A DNA stretch of 64,000 nucleotides. It comes from Parachitinimonas caeni. Its GTDB lineage: Bacteria > Pseudomonadota > Gammaproteobacteria > Burkholderiales > Chitinimonadaceae. Positions 26,655 to 38,211 of this stretch are shown piece by piece. The notes beneath the pieces were generated by a model. It saw only the letters and a list, made by a program, of their open reading frames with translations. It ran no database searches and had not been told where the DNA came from. Both the position numbers and the translations under genes were made by a program. Positions within the stretch are counted from its first letter, which is position 1. The number at the start of each line of letters is the position of its first letter. The DNA is taken from NCBI RefSeq assembly GCF_030129945.1, contig NZ_JARRAF010000003.1, positions 214,141 through 278,140 on the forward strand, written 5' to 3'.

Positions 26655-27497
26655 CTAGGCAGCAGCCAACGTGCCTTTCATTTTTTGTAATGCTTTAACC
26701 TCAATCTGGCGAATTCGCTCGGCCGATACCCCGAACTCCGCTGCCAGTTCATGCAAGGTTGCCGCATCGCCCTCCGCCAACCAGCGTGCCTCAACAATTC
26801 GACGACTGCGTGGATCGAGCTTCTCCAGAGCCTCAGACAAACCCTCTGACTGCAGGTGATCGACGGCCCGGCGTTCCAGCACGGCTACCGGCTCGTTGTG
26901 AGTATCGGCCAACCAGTCGATCGGCGCATAACCTTCCTCGTCACCCTCTTCCGCATGCAGCGTCACGTCCTGGCCGCTCAAGCGCGTATCCATTTCCATC
27001 ACTTCCTCAGGCTTAACACCGAGGTCTTTCGCGATTTCCTTGGCTTCGGACTGCGACAAAGCTGAGAAGCTCTGCTTCATGCTACGCAGATTAAAAAACA
27101 ACTTGCGCTGCGCCTTGGTCGTCGCGATCCGAACCAAGCGCCAATTGCGAAGGATGTACTCGTGAATTTCAGCCTTAATCCAATGCACGGCAAAGGAAAA
27201 CAAGCGCACACCACGATCTGGCTCGAAGCGTTTAACGGCCTTCATCAAGCCGATATTGCCTTCCTGCACCAGATCTGCCTGAGGCAAGCCATAGCCTGCA
27301 TAGCCCCGGGCAATTGATACCACTACCCGTAAGTGGGACAAGACGAGGCGTCCTGCCGCATCAATGTCATGCTCCCGTTGCCAACGTGTCGCCAACTCGG
27401 TTTCTTCCTCCTGCGAAAGCATCGGGATTGCAGATACCTGCTGTACGTAGCGGTCAAGACCGTCGGACAGTACGGGCAAAGCGAACGTGGCACTCAT
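26655..27497 (-). CDS. rpoH: heat-shock sigma factor RpoH (sigma-32)
   Basis: The 280-residue start at ATG 27497 has AGGAG at good spacing. Region 2 shows QADLVQEGNIGLMKAVKRFEPDRGVRLFSFAVHWIKAEIHEYILRN with the RpoH box QRKLFFNLR just after it, and region 4.2 reads TLHELAAEFGVSAERIRQIE. RpoH directs RNA polymerase to chaperone and protease promoters, and its level is normally set by translation and FtsH proteolysis. A CIRCE operator 47 bases upstream of the ATG indicates added HrcA control. It follows ftsX in the same order as in E. coli. Confidence 0.97.
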   Translation of the reverse strand: MSATFALPVLSDGLDRYVQQVSAIPMLSQEEETELATRWQREHDIDAAGRLVLSHLRVVVSIARGYAGYGLPQADLVQEGNIGLMKAVKRFEPDRGVRLFSFAVHWIKAEIHEYILRNWRLVRIATTKAQRKLFFNLRSMKQSFSALSQSEAKEIAKDLGVKPEEVMEMDTRLSGQDVTLHAEEGDEEGYAPIDWLADTHNEPVAVLERRAVDHLQSEGLSEALEKLDPRSRRIVEARWLAEGDAATLHELAAEFGVSAERIRQIEVKALQKMKGTLAAA

Positions 27498-27543
27498 CAA
27501 ATCTCTCCTGAATTCTGTCAAGCACATGGATGACGATCAAATA

Positions 27544-27570
27544 TTAGCACTCGTCATCTGAGAGTGCTAG
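27544..27570 (-). promoter_or_regulatory. CIRCE operator (HrcA site) upstream of rpoH
   Basis: TTAGCACTC, nine bases, GAGTGCTAG: a 9-N9-9 inverted repeat matching the CIRCE consensus (TTAGCACTC-N9-GAGTGCTAA) at 17 of 18 positions. It lies within the rpoH leader. Confidence 0.92.
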
Positions 27571-27620
27571 CAGAAGAATAAGTTCCCGCAACACACGTTG
27601 TGTATGACGCTCCAAGAGGC

Positions 27621-28523
27621 TTATGCCGCATCCAGCTGACGCAGATGGCGCCGCACAGCAAATAACGCCCCAAGCAAACTAGCCACCAAAGCACCGGCAA
27701 ATACAGTTGCCACGGCCTCTAGCGACGGGGTACTCAGCCGATAGGTCTCGCCATACAGTTGCGCAAACTGCTCCAGCGGTGGATTCAATTCGGCAACTAC
27801 CCACAGGACAATTCCCCACCCTAGCAACGCTCCCATCCCGCCTTGCAGGGCAGAAAAATACAAAAATGGCCGACGAATAAAGTGATCTGTTGCGCCAATC
27901 AGCTTGGACACCTCGATTTCGTCTCGGCGCGTCAGAATTTGTAATCGGACGGTATTCGCCGTCACCAATGCGAGAGTCAACAATAGAAGACCTGCGAGCA
28001 GACGGGTTGTTCGTTCGCCCAGATCAACAATGCTTGAAAAGCGCCTAGCCCACGCCGAATCAGCTTCAACTTCATCGACTGCAGGATCTTTGCGGATGGT
28101 GGCAAGCACTAGCTCCAAGGCCCCAGCCTGCTTGAGTTCAATCAGAATCGAGTCCGGCAAGGGATTCTCGCCAAGATTGCCCACTAACTCGCCGATCCCA
28201 CTGCGCTGGCTGATTTCTTTGAGCGCGATGGCGCGATCCACCACCTGTACCTTCGCGATCTCGGGGTGGCTTTTCAGCTGCTTTTCCAGGCGCATTGTTT
28301 CCGAGGGGGTGGCTGAGGGCTTCAGAAAAATCGTCGCCTCGGTTGTTGTAGGAATTCTGCCCACAACAGCATGCATATTCGTTACCAGTACATGCAAAGT
28401 CAGCGGCAGGGCAACCGCCACCCCGATTACTGAAACGTTGAAGAAGCTTGCAAGTGGCGCAGCAAGCAATAGCTTAAGTGTGGCAAGTAGTGCCGTTCTG
28501 TGTGCAATCAACCAGGATTTCAT
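27621..28523 (-). CDS. ftsX: cell division protein FtsX
   Basis: A 300-residue membrane protein with an N-terminal cytoplasmic stretch, a first helix (about 22-44), a large periplasmic loop (about 45-165) and three C-terminal helices, as in FtsX. GATDHFIRRPFLYFSALQGGMGALLGW is characteristic. With FtsE it forms a complex at the divisome that switches on peptidoglycan amidases through EnvC-type activators. It overlaps ftsE by four bases. Confidence 0.95.
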   Translation of the reverse strand: MKSWLIAHRTALLATLKLLLAAPLASFFNVSVIGVAVALPLTLHVLVTNMHAVVGRIPTTTEATIFLKPSATPSETMRLEKQLKSHPEIAKVQVVDRAIALKEISQRSGIGELVGNLGENPLPDSILIELKQAGALELVLATIRKDPAVDEVEADSAWARRFSSIVDLGERTTRLLAGLLLLTLALVTANTVRLQILTRRDEIEVSKLIGATDHFIRRPFLYFSALQGGMGALLGWGIVLWVVAELNPPLEQFAQLYGETYRLSTPSLEAVATVFAGALVASLLGALFAVRRHLRQLDAA

Positions 28524-29173
28524 TGGGTAAACTGCCCCTTCGAAAGCCGCAAAATGCGACGTCCATAATCAGCCATGAGGCTTTCGTCATGGGCTGAAAT
28601 AATGATGGTCACGCCAACCTGATGGAATGACTTGAACAACTCCATAATGTCCAGCGAGTAAGCTCTATCAAGATTGCCTGTCGGCTCATCGGCCAGCAAT
28701 ATGGCCGGGCGGTGTACTACGGCTCTGGCAATGCACAGTCGCTGCTGCTCACCACCTGACAACGCGACAGGATTGAGCTTTTCTTTGCCTAGCAAGCCCA
28801 CTTTATCCAGCGCCGCCCGGACCCGACGTGTTGCCTCTCGCCGATCGAAGCCAACAATATCCAAAGGCAGCATGACATTTTCAAACACACTGCGGTCAAA
28901 CAAAATCTTGTGGTCCTGAAAGATCAGTCCAATGTGCCGCCGCACAAAAGGCACAGAGGCGCGTTTCAAACTGGCAAGGTTTTGGCCGCTCACCACTACG
29001 CTACCGGAGGTTGGGCGCTCGATTCCGGCAATGAGCTTGAGCAAAGTGCTCTTTCCTGCCCCCGAATGGCCAGCCAGAAACACCAGCTCACCCGACTCAA
29101 TCTGAAATGACAAACTCCGCAAGGCTTCCAGTCCGCCGGGATAGCGTTTTGTCACCTGATTAAATTGAATCAT
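28520..29173 (-). CDS. ftsE: cell division ATP-binding protein FtsE
   Basis: The 217-residue ABC ATPase has Walker A GHSGAGKST, signature LSGGEQQR, Walker B ILLADEPTGNLD and a switch histidine in ISAHDESLM. MIQFNQVTKRYPGG at the start is typical of FtsE. It powers the FtsEX complex and overlaps ftsX. Confidence 0.97.
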   Translation of the reverse strand: MIQFNQVTKRYPGGLEALRSLSFQIESGELVFLAGHSGAGKSTLLKLIAGIERPTSGSVVVSGQNLASLKRASVPFVRRHIGLIFQDHKILFDRSVFENVMLPLDIVGFDRREATRRVRAALDKVGLLGKEKLNPVALSGGEQQRLCIARAVVHRPAILLADEPTGNLDRAYSLDIMELFKSFHQVGVTIIISAHDESLMADYGRRILRLSKGQFTQ

Positions 29174-29190
29174 GCGTTATCACCTTCACA

Positions 29191-29214
29191 ACAAAACGGA
29201 GCCTGAGGCTCCGT
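29191..29214 (-). terminator. terminator between ftsY and ftsE
   Basis: On the minus strand ACGGAGCC and GGCTCCGT form a stem followed by TTTTGTTGT. It probably separates ftsY from ftsEX partly. Confidence 0.7.
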
Positions 29215-29290
29215 TCCAAATCCAACACAGTGCAGAACCGATCTCATCCATGACGCCCATGGTTTATCGCTTCAAGCAAGCATGGGTAGA

Positions 29291-30586
29291 TTAATCAATC
29301 AACGCATCAACATAGTCTTTGGCGACAAAAGGCCGCAGATCATCAATCCCTTCTCCCACACCAATAAACCGTAGTGGAATAGGCCGTGTCTTGGCGATGC
29401 CTGCGATCACTCCCCCCTTGGCTGTACCGTCCAGCTTGGTCAGAACAAGGCCCGTGAGCCCCAGCGCCTCATCAAAAACTTTTACTTGGCTTAACGCATT
29501 CTGGCCGATGTTGGCATCCAGGACGAGCAATACTTCATGAGGGCCATCAGGCTCAGCTTTAGCAATCACCCGCTTCACCTTCTTGATTTCCTCCATCAGA
29601 TGCAACTGGGTGGGCAGACGGCCGGCCGTATCAGCCAGCACAATGTCGATATTTCTGGCCTTGGCTGCTTGGATTGCGTCAAAGATCACAGCTGCTGAAT
29701 CCCCGCCATCCTGCGCAATTACCACCACATTATTTCGCTCGCCCCATGCCATCAACTGTTCTCTGGCTGCTGCGCGGAAGGTATCGCCCGCAGCCAATAA
29801 AACGCTCTTGCCTTGGGACTGGAAATATTTCGCCAATTTGCCAATCGACGTGGTCTTTCCTGCACCATTGACACCGGCCACCATGATGATGAACGGTGCT
29901 CCGCTGTCGGTATTCAGTGGGCGCTCCAACGGCGCGATCAGATCACCGAGAGCCCCCTTCAGTGCACCCTTCAATTCGGACGCATCCTTCAGCCCCGCCA
30001 ATGTGACACGCTCTCTGACTTGCTTGAGAAGGTGATTCGTCGCGTCCACACCCATATCGGCTGTCAGCAGAATGGACTCCAGCTCTTCGTAGATGTCTTC
30101 ATCAATCTGACCCCCACCAAATAAAGCCGCAAGCTCTTTACCCAGCTTGTCTCTCGTCTTGGCTAGACCTGCTTTGAGTTTGTACTGCCAGACTTCCTGA
30201 CTAGCTTCAACGACGTCTTTCGCCAACACCGTGACATCGGTATTCAGTATCTCGACCGTTTTTTGCCAGAAGGACTTTTCTTCAACAGCAGCTGGCGCCT
30301 GGACAACTGGCTCGGTAACTTGCGCCGGCGGCTCTACGCTTGCAGGATCTGCTGCGAGGGGTAGCGGTTCTGCCGCAGGTGCGATCGGCGCCTGAGATTC
30401 GGGCGCGCCTTCGCCTTCGGCTGTCGGAGTCGCCGGGACATGAGGGGCAGCAGTAGGAGCCGCCTCATCACCTCTCATCAGCTCACCCAGATCGGTGTTC
30501 AGTAACTTCCAGCCCTGCTTCAGGCGGCTTTTCCAGGCGGAAGGTTCAGTTGATTTCGGGGGGGTATTGGAATCGTGTTCTGTCAT
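29291..30586 (-). CDS. ftsY: signal recognition particle receptor FtsY
   Basis: A 431-residue GTPase. Residues 1-125 form the Pro/Ala/Glu-rich acidic A domain that touches membrane and translocon; residues about 130-431 are the NG domain with GVNGAGKTTSIGKLA (P-loop), DTFRAAAREQL, DTAGRLPTQ and LTKLDGTAKGG. It receives ribosome-SRP complexes at the inner membrane. It lies divergent from rsmD, a standard arrangement. Confidence 0.97.
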   Translation of the reverse strand: MTEHDSNTPPKSTEPSAWKSRLKQGWKLLNTDLGELMRGDEAAPTAAPHVPATPTAEGEGAPESQAPIAPAAEPLPLAADPASVEPPAQVTEPVVQAPAAVEEKSFWQKTVEILNTDVTVLAKDVVEASQEVWQYKLKAGLAKTRDKLGKELAALFGGGQIDEDIYEELESILLTADMGVDATNHLLKQVRERVTLAGLKDASELKGALKGALGDLIAPLERPLNTDSGAPFIIMVAGVNGAGKTTSIGKLAKYFQSQGKSVLLAAGDTFRAAAREQLMAWGERNNVVVIAQDGGDSAAVIFDAIQAAKARNIDIVLADTAGRLPTQLHLMEEIKKVKRVIAKAEPDGPHEVLLVLDANIGQNALSQVKVFDEALGLTGLVLTKLDGTAKGGVIAGIAKTRPIPLRFIGVGEGIDDLRPFVAKDYVDALID

Positions 30587-30689
30587 GAATTCTGCCTTAT
30601 GAAGCAGGCGAAGAAGGAATAGATATCGAATTGGGTTAGCATTTTATCTTTTGCAGCCATTCGGCCCAAGCGCCGCTTGAAAAACGATC

Positions 30690-31304
30690 ATGCAACGAAG
30701 CCGCCCTCAATCATCTGGCCACGCCCCCAAGCAAAAAAATCAGATTCGTATCATCGGTGGAGAATGGAAACGACGCCAGCTTAAATTTCCAAATGCAGAA
30801 GGTTTGCGCCCCACGCCAGATCGCGTGCGGGAGACCGTCTTCAACTGGCTCGGCCAGGATCTTTGGGGGAAAACCTGCCTCGACTTGTTTGCAGGTAGTG
30901 GCGGCCTGGGGTTTGAAGCCGCATCACGGCGCGCCCGAAAAGTCATTATGATCGAAGCCAACCATAGCGTTTCGAAAACACTGCAAGAGAACCGGCAGAC
31001 ACTAGGTGCGAGCAACATCGAAGTGCTATGCATGGATGGGATGATCTTTCTCGATAAAAACAAAGAAACGTTTGATGTAGTTTTCCTCGACCCGCCCTTC
31101 CACTCGGATCTTCTCGGCAAAGCCTTGGCCAAACTGGCGCCACATCTGGCTGAAACGGCATACGTCTATGTAGAAACAGATAAATGGCCGACATTAAGCG
31201 GATGGCGCACCGTAAAGAAAGGCAAAGCGGGGATGGTTCACTATGGACTCATTTCACGAGATACCCCGAATGAGGATGTGGAAGTCCACGATGGCCATTT
31301 TTGA
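30690..31304 (+). CDS. rsmD: 16S rRNA (guanine966-N2) methyltransferase RsmD
   Basis: A 204-residue SAM-dependent enzyme. RIIGGEWKRRQLKFP and LRPTPDRVRETVFNWL are the RsmD N-terminal hallmarks, LDLFAGSGGLGFEA binds SAM, and FLDPPF is the catalytic DPPF-type motif. It methylates G966 of 16S rRNA in the assembled 30S subunit. Divergent from ftsY. Confidence 0.95.
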   Translation: MQRSRPQSSGHAPKQKNQIRIIGGEWKRRQLKFPNAEGLRPTPDRVRETVFNWLGQDLWGKTCLDLFAGSGGLGFEAASRRARKVIMIEANHSVSKTLQENRQTLGASNIEVLCMDGMIFLDKNKETFDVVFLDPPFHSDLLGKALAKLAPHLAETAYVYVETDKWPTLSGWRTVKKGKAGMVHYGLISRDTPNEDVEVHDGHF

Positions 31305-31357
31305 GCCGTTCACCCACCCTGCGCAAACTCCCCCTCCACCGTGAGCATCGGGCCGAA

Positions 31358-32716
31358 ATGAAAAGACGCGATCCCAAGTTATTCCTGCTAGGCACTGCTT
31401 CGACCTTACCAGCCATCGCATGGGCAAGCGGCACAGCACATACCAGCACCCATCTGCTTTGGCTGCTCATAATTTTACTGGCAGCGCGGTTATCCAACCT
31501 GATCGAAAAGATCGGTCAGCCCGCAGTTTTGGGAGAGCTGTTGATTGGGATCATCTTAGGTAATCTGGGATTGCTAGGACTCCATCAGCTGGATGCAATA
31601 CGAAGTGACTCCATCATGGAATTCCTGGCCAAACTCGGAGTGATCATCCTGCTGTTTCAAATCGGCCTGGAGTCCAATCTTGATGTCATGCGTCGCGTGG
31701 GGCTACGCGCACTGATGGTTGCCAGCGTGGGTGTAATCATCCCCTTTATCTTCGGAACGCTGTTGATCGGCCCATTGCTACTACCCGAGTCGAGCTCGAT
31801 TACCTACCTCTTTATTGGTGCAACGCTCACAGCGACTTCCGTTGGAATAACCGGCCGCGTCTTTAAAGACGCAGGCATTCTGCACAGTGTCGAAGCATCC
31901 ATTGTGCTTGGGGCGGCAGTCATTGATGACGTACTAGGCTTGGTGATTCTTGCCGTGGTCAGCGCAATTGCCAGCAAGGGCAGCATCTCTCCCATTGAAG
32001 TCAGCCGAATTCTGTTGCTAGCGGTTGCCTTTCTCGCTGGCTCCATCATCGTCGGCCGCAAGCTGGCCCCTCTGATTTCAACGTTGCTATCGCGACTGAA
32101 CCCGGGTAAAGCCATGCAATTCACCATGCTGGCGTGCTTCTGTTTCGGATTTGCCTACGCCGCCAATCTGGTAGGTCTGGACCCCATCGTTGGCGCGTTC
32201 GCCGCAGGCCTGATTCTTGAAGCCAGCTATGTACACAACTTCGAACCAGATAGCCTGCATGTGGAACTTCGAGAAGTCATGACGCCCGCTGAGCCGATGT
32301 TGCAGCAGGCAGTCAAACACCTTCTGGAAAGAGAAAATCAGCACCGCTTGAATCGGCAGATTGAGCCGGTTGGCTATTTGCTGGTCCCGATCTTTTTTGT
32401 GATGAGTGGCATGCAGGTCAACCTGGCAACGCTGGCTGACAGCAAGACTATCTTGATTGCAGCGGTGATCTCTGCAGCTGCCGTCATTGGAAAGATTGCC
32501 TCTGCCACAATAGCCGGACCTGTCAATCGCTGGCTGGTGGGATGGGGCATGGTGCCAAGAGGAGAGGTGGGATTGATCTTCGCAGCCATTGGCAAACAGC
32601 TGCAGGTAATCCCCGACCAACTCTATTCGGTCTTGGTTTTGGTCATTGTTTTCACAACACTTATCACCCCGCCGACATTAAACTTGATAATAAAACGCAG
32701 CCAATCCGAGCCTTAG
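31358..32716 (+). CDS. CPA2-family monovalent cation:proton antiporter
   Basis: A 452-residue membrane protein starting at ATG 31358; the TTG at 31301 overlapping the rsmD stop would add 19 charged residues and looks spurious. About 12 helices are evident. GEQ-like motif QPAVLGELLIGIILG, GVIILLFQIGLESNLD and AAVIDDVLGLVILAVVSA mark the Na+/H+ exchanger (CPA2, GerN/KefB-like) family, with the paired Asp in IDD as transport residues. There is no C-terminal TrkA domain. The transported ion (Na+ or K+) is not decided by sequence. Confidence 0.88.
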   Translation: MKRRDPKLFLLGTASTLPAIAWASGTAHTSTHLLWLLIILLAARLSNLIEKIGQPAVLGELLIGIILGNLGLLGLHQLDAIRSDSIMEFLAKLGVIILLFQIGLESNLDVMRRVGLRALMVASVGVIIPFIFGTLLIGPLLLPESSSITYLFIGATLTATSVGITGRVFKDAGILHSVEASIVLGAAVIDDVLGLVILAVVSAIASKGSISPIEVSRILLLAVAFLAGSIIVGRKLAPLISTLLSRLNPGKAMQFTMLACFCFGFAYAANLVGLDPIVGAFAAGLILEASYVHNFEPDSLHVELREVMTPAEPMLQQAVKHLLERENQHRLNRQIEPVGYLLVPIFFVMSGMQVNLATLADSKTILIAAVISAAAVIGKIASATIAGPVNRWLVGWGMVPRGEVGLIFAAIGKQLQVIPDQLYSVLVLVIVFTTLITPPTLNLIIKRSQSEP

Positions 32717-32785
32717 CCATGAGCAACTTGCCATACCCCGCAAGGAGCGGGAAAATACCCGAGTAAAAACCTTGGGAATTATTAA

Positions 32786-33052
<267 letters not shown>

Positions 33053-33120
33053 GGATCTGATCGACAATCTGCGCACAATCCGTCCTCATCATAACCACTG
33101 ACTCCCTTCGAGAAAGCTCC

Positions 33121-33160
33121 AAAACAAAAGCCCACCAAACTTGGCGGGCTTTTGTTTTGG
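33121..33160. terminator. bidirectional terminator
   Basis: AAAACAAAAGCCC pairs with GGGCTTTTGTTTT across a short loop, between the ferredoxin gene and the convergent lipoprotein gene. Confidence 0.9.
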
Positions 33161-33233
33161 TTACACACCGGTCTAGTTGAACATCAACACTAACCAGGCC
33201 GGTGTTTCACACTGATCACAACGGTGGACCTAT

Positions 33234-35471
33234 TTAGTTCGTATCAGAACAGGTTCCTGACTGGCCATATGGACTAATCACTGACAATGACTGGAGGAAT
33301 ACCACCTCCGTAAACGTTGTTGTAGTGGTCTCATTAACCGCTGTTCCATTGGGTTGTGTAAGAATCTGTACGTCTGTCAGGTTTGGTGAACGTGTTTTGA
33401 AAACGGTCTGCGTACCAGGAACTGCAGGTCCAACCCAACGCTGTGAGGCCGGCGTAATAGTCTCATCAGGCTTTTGTGTTTCGACCAAAGTACCGTTGTT
33501 GCCAGTAGTGTTCGACACGGTGAAATACCGATTCAACTGGCGCACTGTCACATTTCGCTGGAAATAACCGCCCTCAATTAGGCGCCCCGGTGGGCGCTTA
33601 TCCTTAGCGTAATCACCTTTTACCCCTTCAAGGATAATATTCTTTACCGTTGCACGAGTCTCAGTACCAGCAACTTTTACAGTTGCGTCCAGAGTCCCGC
33701 GTACCCAGTAAGCATACTCTTTGGGGAATGTAATCTTGGTTGTCGCAATACCATCTGCGTTAGTATTTGCGGTTGCAGTAACATTCGCCACTGCGCCAGG
33801 TGTAAGCTGACCGTTGCCGTTAATGTCTTCACCCGGGTCAAGAATACCGTTGTAATTGACATCTTCAGAAGCACATACGGTGGTATAGGTTGGAACCCAC
33901 TCTTCTGCGCCAGCAGAGAAGTAGCCTTTGTAATAAAGATCCAGAACAAAGGTAAACTGAACAGGTTGATTTGCAACCGGGTTTCCTGCTGCATCCGTCA
34001 CGATAGCGGAATATGTCTTCTGGTAATTAGTCTGGCCATCAGATCCTTGCAGGTTATCAGTGCCTAAACGAACAAACAGGGATTGTGCTGCAACGGTCAA
34101 CTTGATGTCACTGGACACCCCGTTTGTTATCACTCTGTTATTTACTTCACGCACGGTCGCCCGGATCACAACACCATCTTTCGGGCTGCTGATCGTACCT
34201 GACGTATATACCACCGAAGCAATCCCACTTTCATCAGTCAATGCGGAGGGACTACTCAAAGTACCGCCGGTAATATCCGAGATCGCAGAAAATTCGACGC
34301 GAGCATTTTTGACCAAATTATTTGCAGAATCGCGAACCACGGCCGTTAGAGTAGCTTGGCTTGCCGCATTATTTGGTTTGAATACACCCAGCGTTGTACG
34401 GTCTGCTTGCAAATCGACACGGCTGGCAGTCGCGGCTACAAACCGCATTGAAATAGTATTGGAAGTCGTACCTCCCGAGCTCGTCGCCAGCACAATGGCA
34501 GAACCTGCCTGATCAGAAGCCACCATGATCGACGCCTCTCCTTGGGAGTTTGTGGTCGATGACGATGCTGGGACTAAACCAGACTGGCTCGCGTCATACA
34601 GAGTACCGCGAGTGGTAGAAAAATTGACGGTGCGGCCTACCGCAGGCTGACCACCCTCCAACCACTTTACGGTTATCAACTGCGGTGTACGCAGCACTAC
34701 ATCGGTCTGGCCGTTGTAGCCAATGAACTGGAAGCTTGAGCTGCTGACGTTCAAGTTGAACTGTTTGGCTGCACCAGCGGCACCAAAAGTCAGAATATCA
34801 GACCCTGCCCTGTCGCCTTTCACAGTGACAGTCAGCTTGCCTTGGCTATCCGTGGTTGTCGATACTTTGCCAACCCCTTCGGTTGTATTGCCATTTTGTA
34901 CAACTTTAAGCGTATTTCCCAAAGCCGAGGTGATCACCACCGGCTTATTACTAATTCCTATTCCACTGGAATCGGTAACAGAAACAACCAGATCCGTCGA
35001 ACTATTTAAAACAATGGAGGAGGTACCCGATACAGCAATGCTTGTACCCGAAACAGTAACCGTTACGCTACTACTAACCTTTCCAGAGGTTGCTGTAACG
35101 GTAACATTACGATTAGAAGGATCTCCGCTGGTATTTAATTTAGCGACAACGGAACCATTGCTACCGGTGACCGGATTCTCAGCCGTTACCACGCCATCTG
35201 TCGTACTGAATTTAACAGTCTGGCCTGCCATCGCTGCATTACCTGAATCTTTAACAATAGCGGTAATTTCTACGGCTGTTTTGTTATCAGAATTGAGTTG
35301 AGTCGAATTGGCAAGAATTGAAATACTTGCAGGCTGAGGCCCTGTCTGGCCGGTGTTTACTGAGCCACTGGAGCCCCCACCGGAGCCATTACAGGCTGTC
35401 AGCAGCACCAGACCGGCCATGGCAAACCATTTGCCAACGGACGTGTCTTTCGCGGAGTCGAAAAAGCGCAT
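33234..35471 (-). CDS. large Ig-like-domain lipoprotein (invasin/Big_1-like)
   Basis: A 745-residue protein. The lipobox LLTAC puts the lipidated Cys at residue 27, followed by a Gly/Ser-rich spacer. The rest is a chain of four or five Ig-like repeats of the Big_1/invasin kind, each with a S-x-x-L-x-A-x-V-x-D-x-x-G-N pattern and a GQTVKFSTTDG- or GRTVNFSTTRG-like strand. Near residues 545-565 it has DVNYNGILDPGEDINGNGQL, two overlapping EF-hand-like calcium loops. It is likely a surface or periplasmic-face adhesin-type or structural protein. A GTG at 35474 is an alternative start with better spacing to AAGGA. No partner gene is adjacent. Confidence 0.8.
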   Translation of the reverse strand: MRFFDSAKDTSVGKWFAMAGLVLLTACNGSGGGSSGSVNTGQTGPQPASISILANSTQLNSDNKTAVEITAIVKDSGNAAMAGQTVKFSTTDGVVTAENPVTGSNGSVVAKLNTSGDPSNRNVTVTATSGKVSSSVTVTVSGTSIAVSGTSSIVLNSSTDLVVSVTDSSGIGISNKPVVITSALGNTLKVVQNGNTTEGVGKVSTTTDSQGKLTVTVKGDRAGSDILTFGAAGAAKQFNLNVSSSSFQFIGYNGQTDVVLRTPQLITVKWLEGGQPAVGRTVNFSTTRGTLYDASQSGLVPASSSTTNSQGEASIMVASDQAGSAIVLATSSGGTTSNTISMRFVAATASRVDLQADRTTLGVFKPNNAASQATLTAVVRDSANNLVKNARVEFSAISDITGGTLSSPSALTDESGIASVVYTSGTISSPKDGVVIRATVREVNNRVITNGVSSDIKLTVAAQSLFVRLGTDNLQGSDGQTNYQKTYSAIVTDAAGNPVANQPVQFTFVLDLYYKGYFSAGAEEWVPTYTTVCASEDVNYNGILDPGEDINGNGQLTPGAVANVTATANTNADGIATTKITFPKEYAYWVRGTLDATVKVAGTETRATVKNIILEGVKGDYAKDKRPPGRLIEGGYFQRNVTVRQLNRYFTVSNTTGNNGTLVETQKPDETITPASQRWVGPAVPGTQTVFKTRSPNLTDVQILTQPNGTAVNETTTTTFTEVVFLQSLSVISPYGQSGTCSDTN

Positions 35472-35854
35472 CACAGCTGAATTCCTTTGTGAAATTAACG
35501 CGAGAAGTGTTTGAATTTATTCAATAAACTCAAAACAGGATATTGTCATTTCTACATTTAAACCTATATAGCTGGGAAAAGCAATCCTCGCTTATGCCAT
35601 TTGGATCAAGTTGTCGCCGACCAACGTCCATTTTGGGTGGGTTTCCCCGCCTTATTGGCTCAGTTTGAGATATAAGCCAAATTCAAGAATAAGTGAATCG
35701 GCAACATCCATCGACCACGAAAATACTTGTCCCAAGACAGTACATCGACACGCCAAAGCAAAGACGCCCGCGATGAAAGCCATCGCGGGCGTCTTTGTTT
35801 GAACTTTGCGTACCCAGACTCCTGCTACGGAAACCAGCACGCAAGCCAAGAGCC
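35472..35854. other. intergenic region between Ig-like lipoprotein and groEL
   Basis: The 383 bases contain the lipoprotein promoter (not pinned down), an AAAGGA ribosome binding site, and the groEL terminator. I see no gene. Confidence 0.5.
35757..35802. terminator. strong terminator downstream of groEL
   Basis: CAAAGACGCCCGCGATG pairs with CATCGCGGGCGTCTTTG, flanked by A/T-rich ends on both strands. Confidence 0.9.
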
Positions 35855-37835
<1,981 letters not shown>

Positions 37836-37918
37836 GGACACATCTCCTGTTCAAAAGAAATTCTGAGCGAATCAGCGGAATCTGATTTTGAGGCTAAACC
37901 CCTCAAAACCCAGCATTG

Positions 37919-37945
37919 CTAGCACTCATCGCTGACGAGTGCTAA
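37919..37945 (-). promoter_or_regulatory. CIRCE operator (HrcA site) upstream of groES
   Basis: On the minus strand TTAGCACTC-N9-GAGTGCTAG, a 17 of 18 match to the consensus. It begins immediately downstream of the sigma-32-type -10 element, so HrcA would block initiation. Confidence 0.95.
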
Positions 37946-37946
37946 T

Positions 37947-37974
37947 GATATGGGCGACATATGGCCTTTTCAAG
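37947..37974 (-). promoter_or_regulatory. sigma-32 heat-shock promoter for groESL
   Basis: On the minus strand CTTGAAA, 13 bases, CCCATATC, close to the RpoH consensus CTTGAAA-N13-CCCCATNT. Together with the adjacent CIRCE it gives dual positive and negative heat control. Confidence 0.85.
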
Positions 37975-38211
37975 ACATCCGGCAAACATCATTTGCTGCT
38001 GGAATGAAATCGAGGGCAAACCTTGCCTGCCTGCGCAATCCAGGACATCCATCGCTGGAGCCGACCGTGCTACTTACATGACAATGCACCCGACACTTCC
38101 GATTGGAAGACCGATACGAGAGTACCCCAAACCCCGAACATTGGAAGACAGGCGTCCTCGTCATCGAATACCCGCCCCTTCCGCAGTTTGCGAACCCGTT
38201 AAGAGGTCCAA

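Noticed and set aside
31301..31357. TTG start of the antiporter overlapping the rsmD stop
   Set aside because: It adds 19 polar residues before a normal membrane N-terminus, and the ATG at 31358 is adequate.
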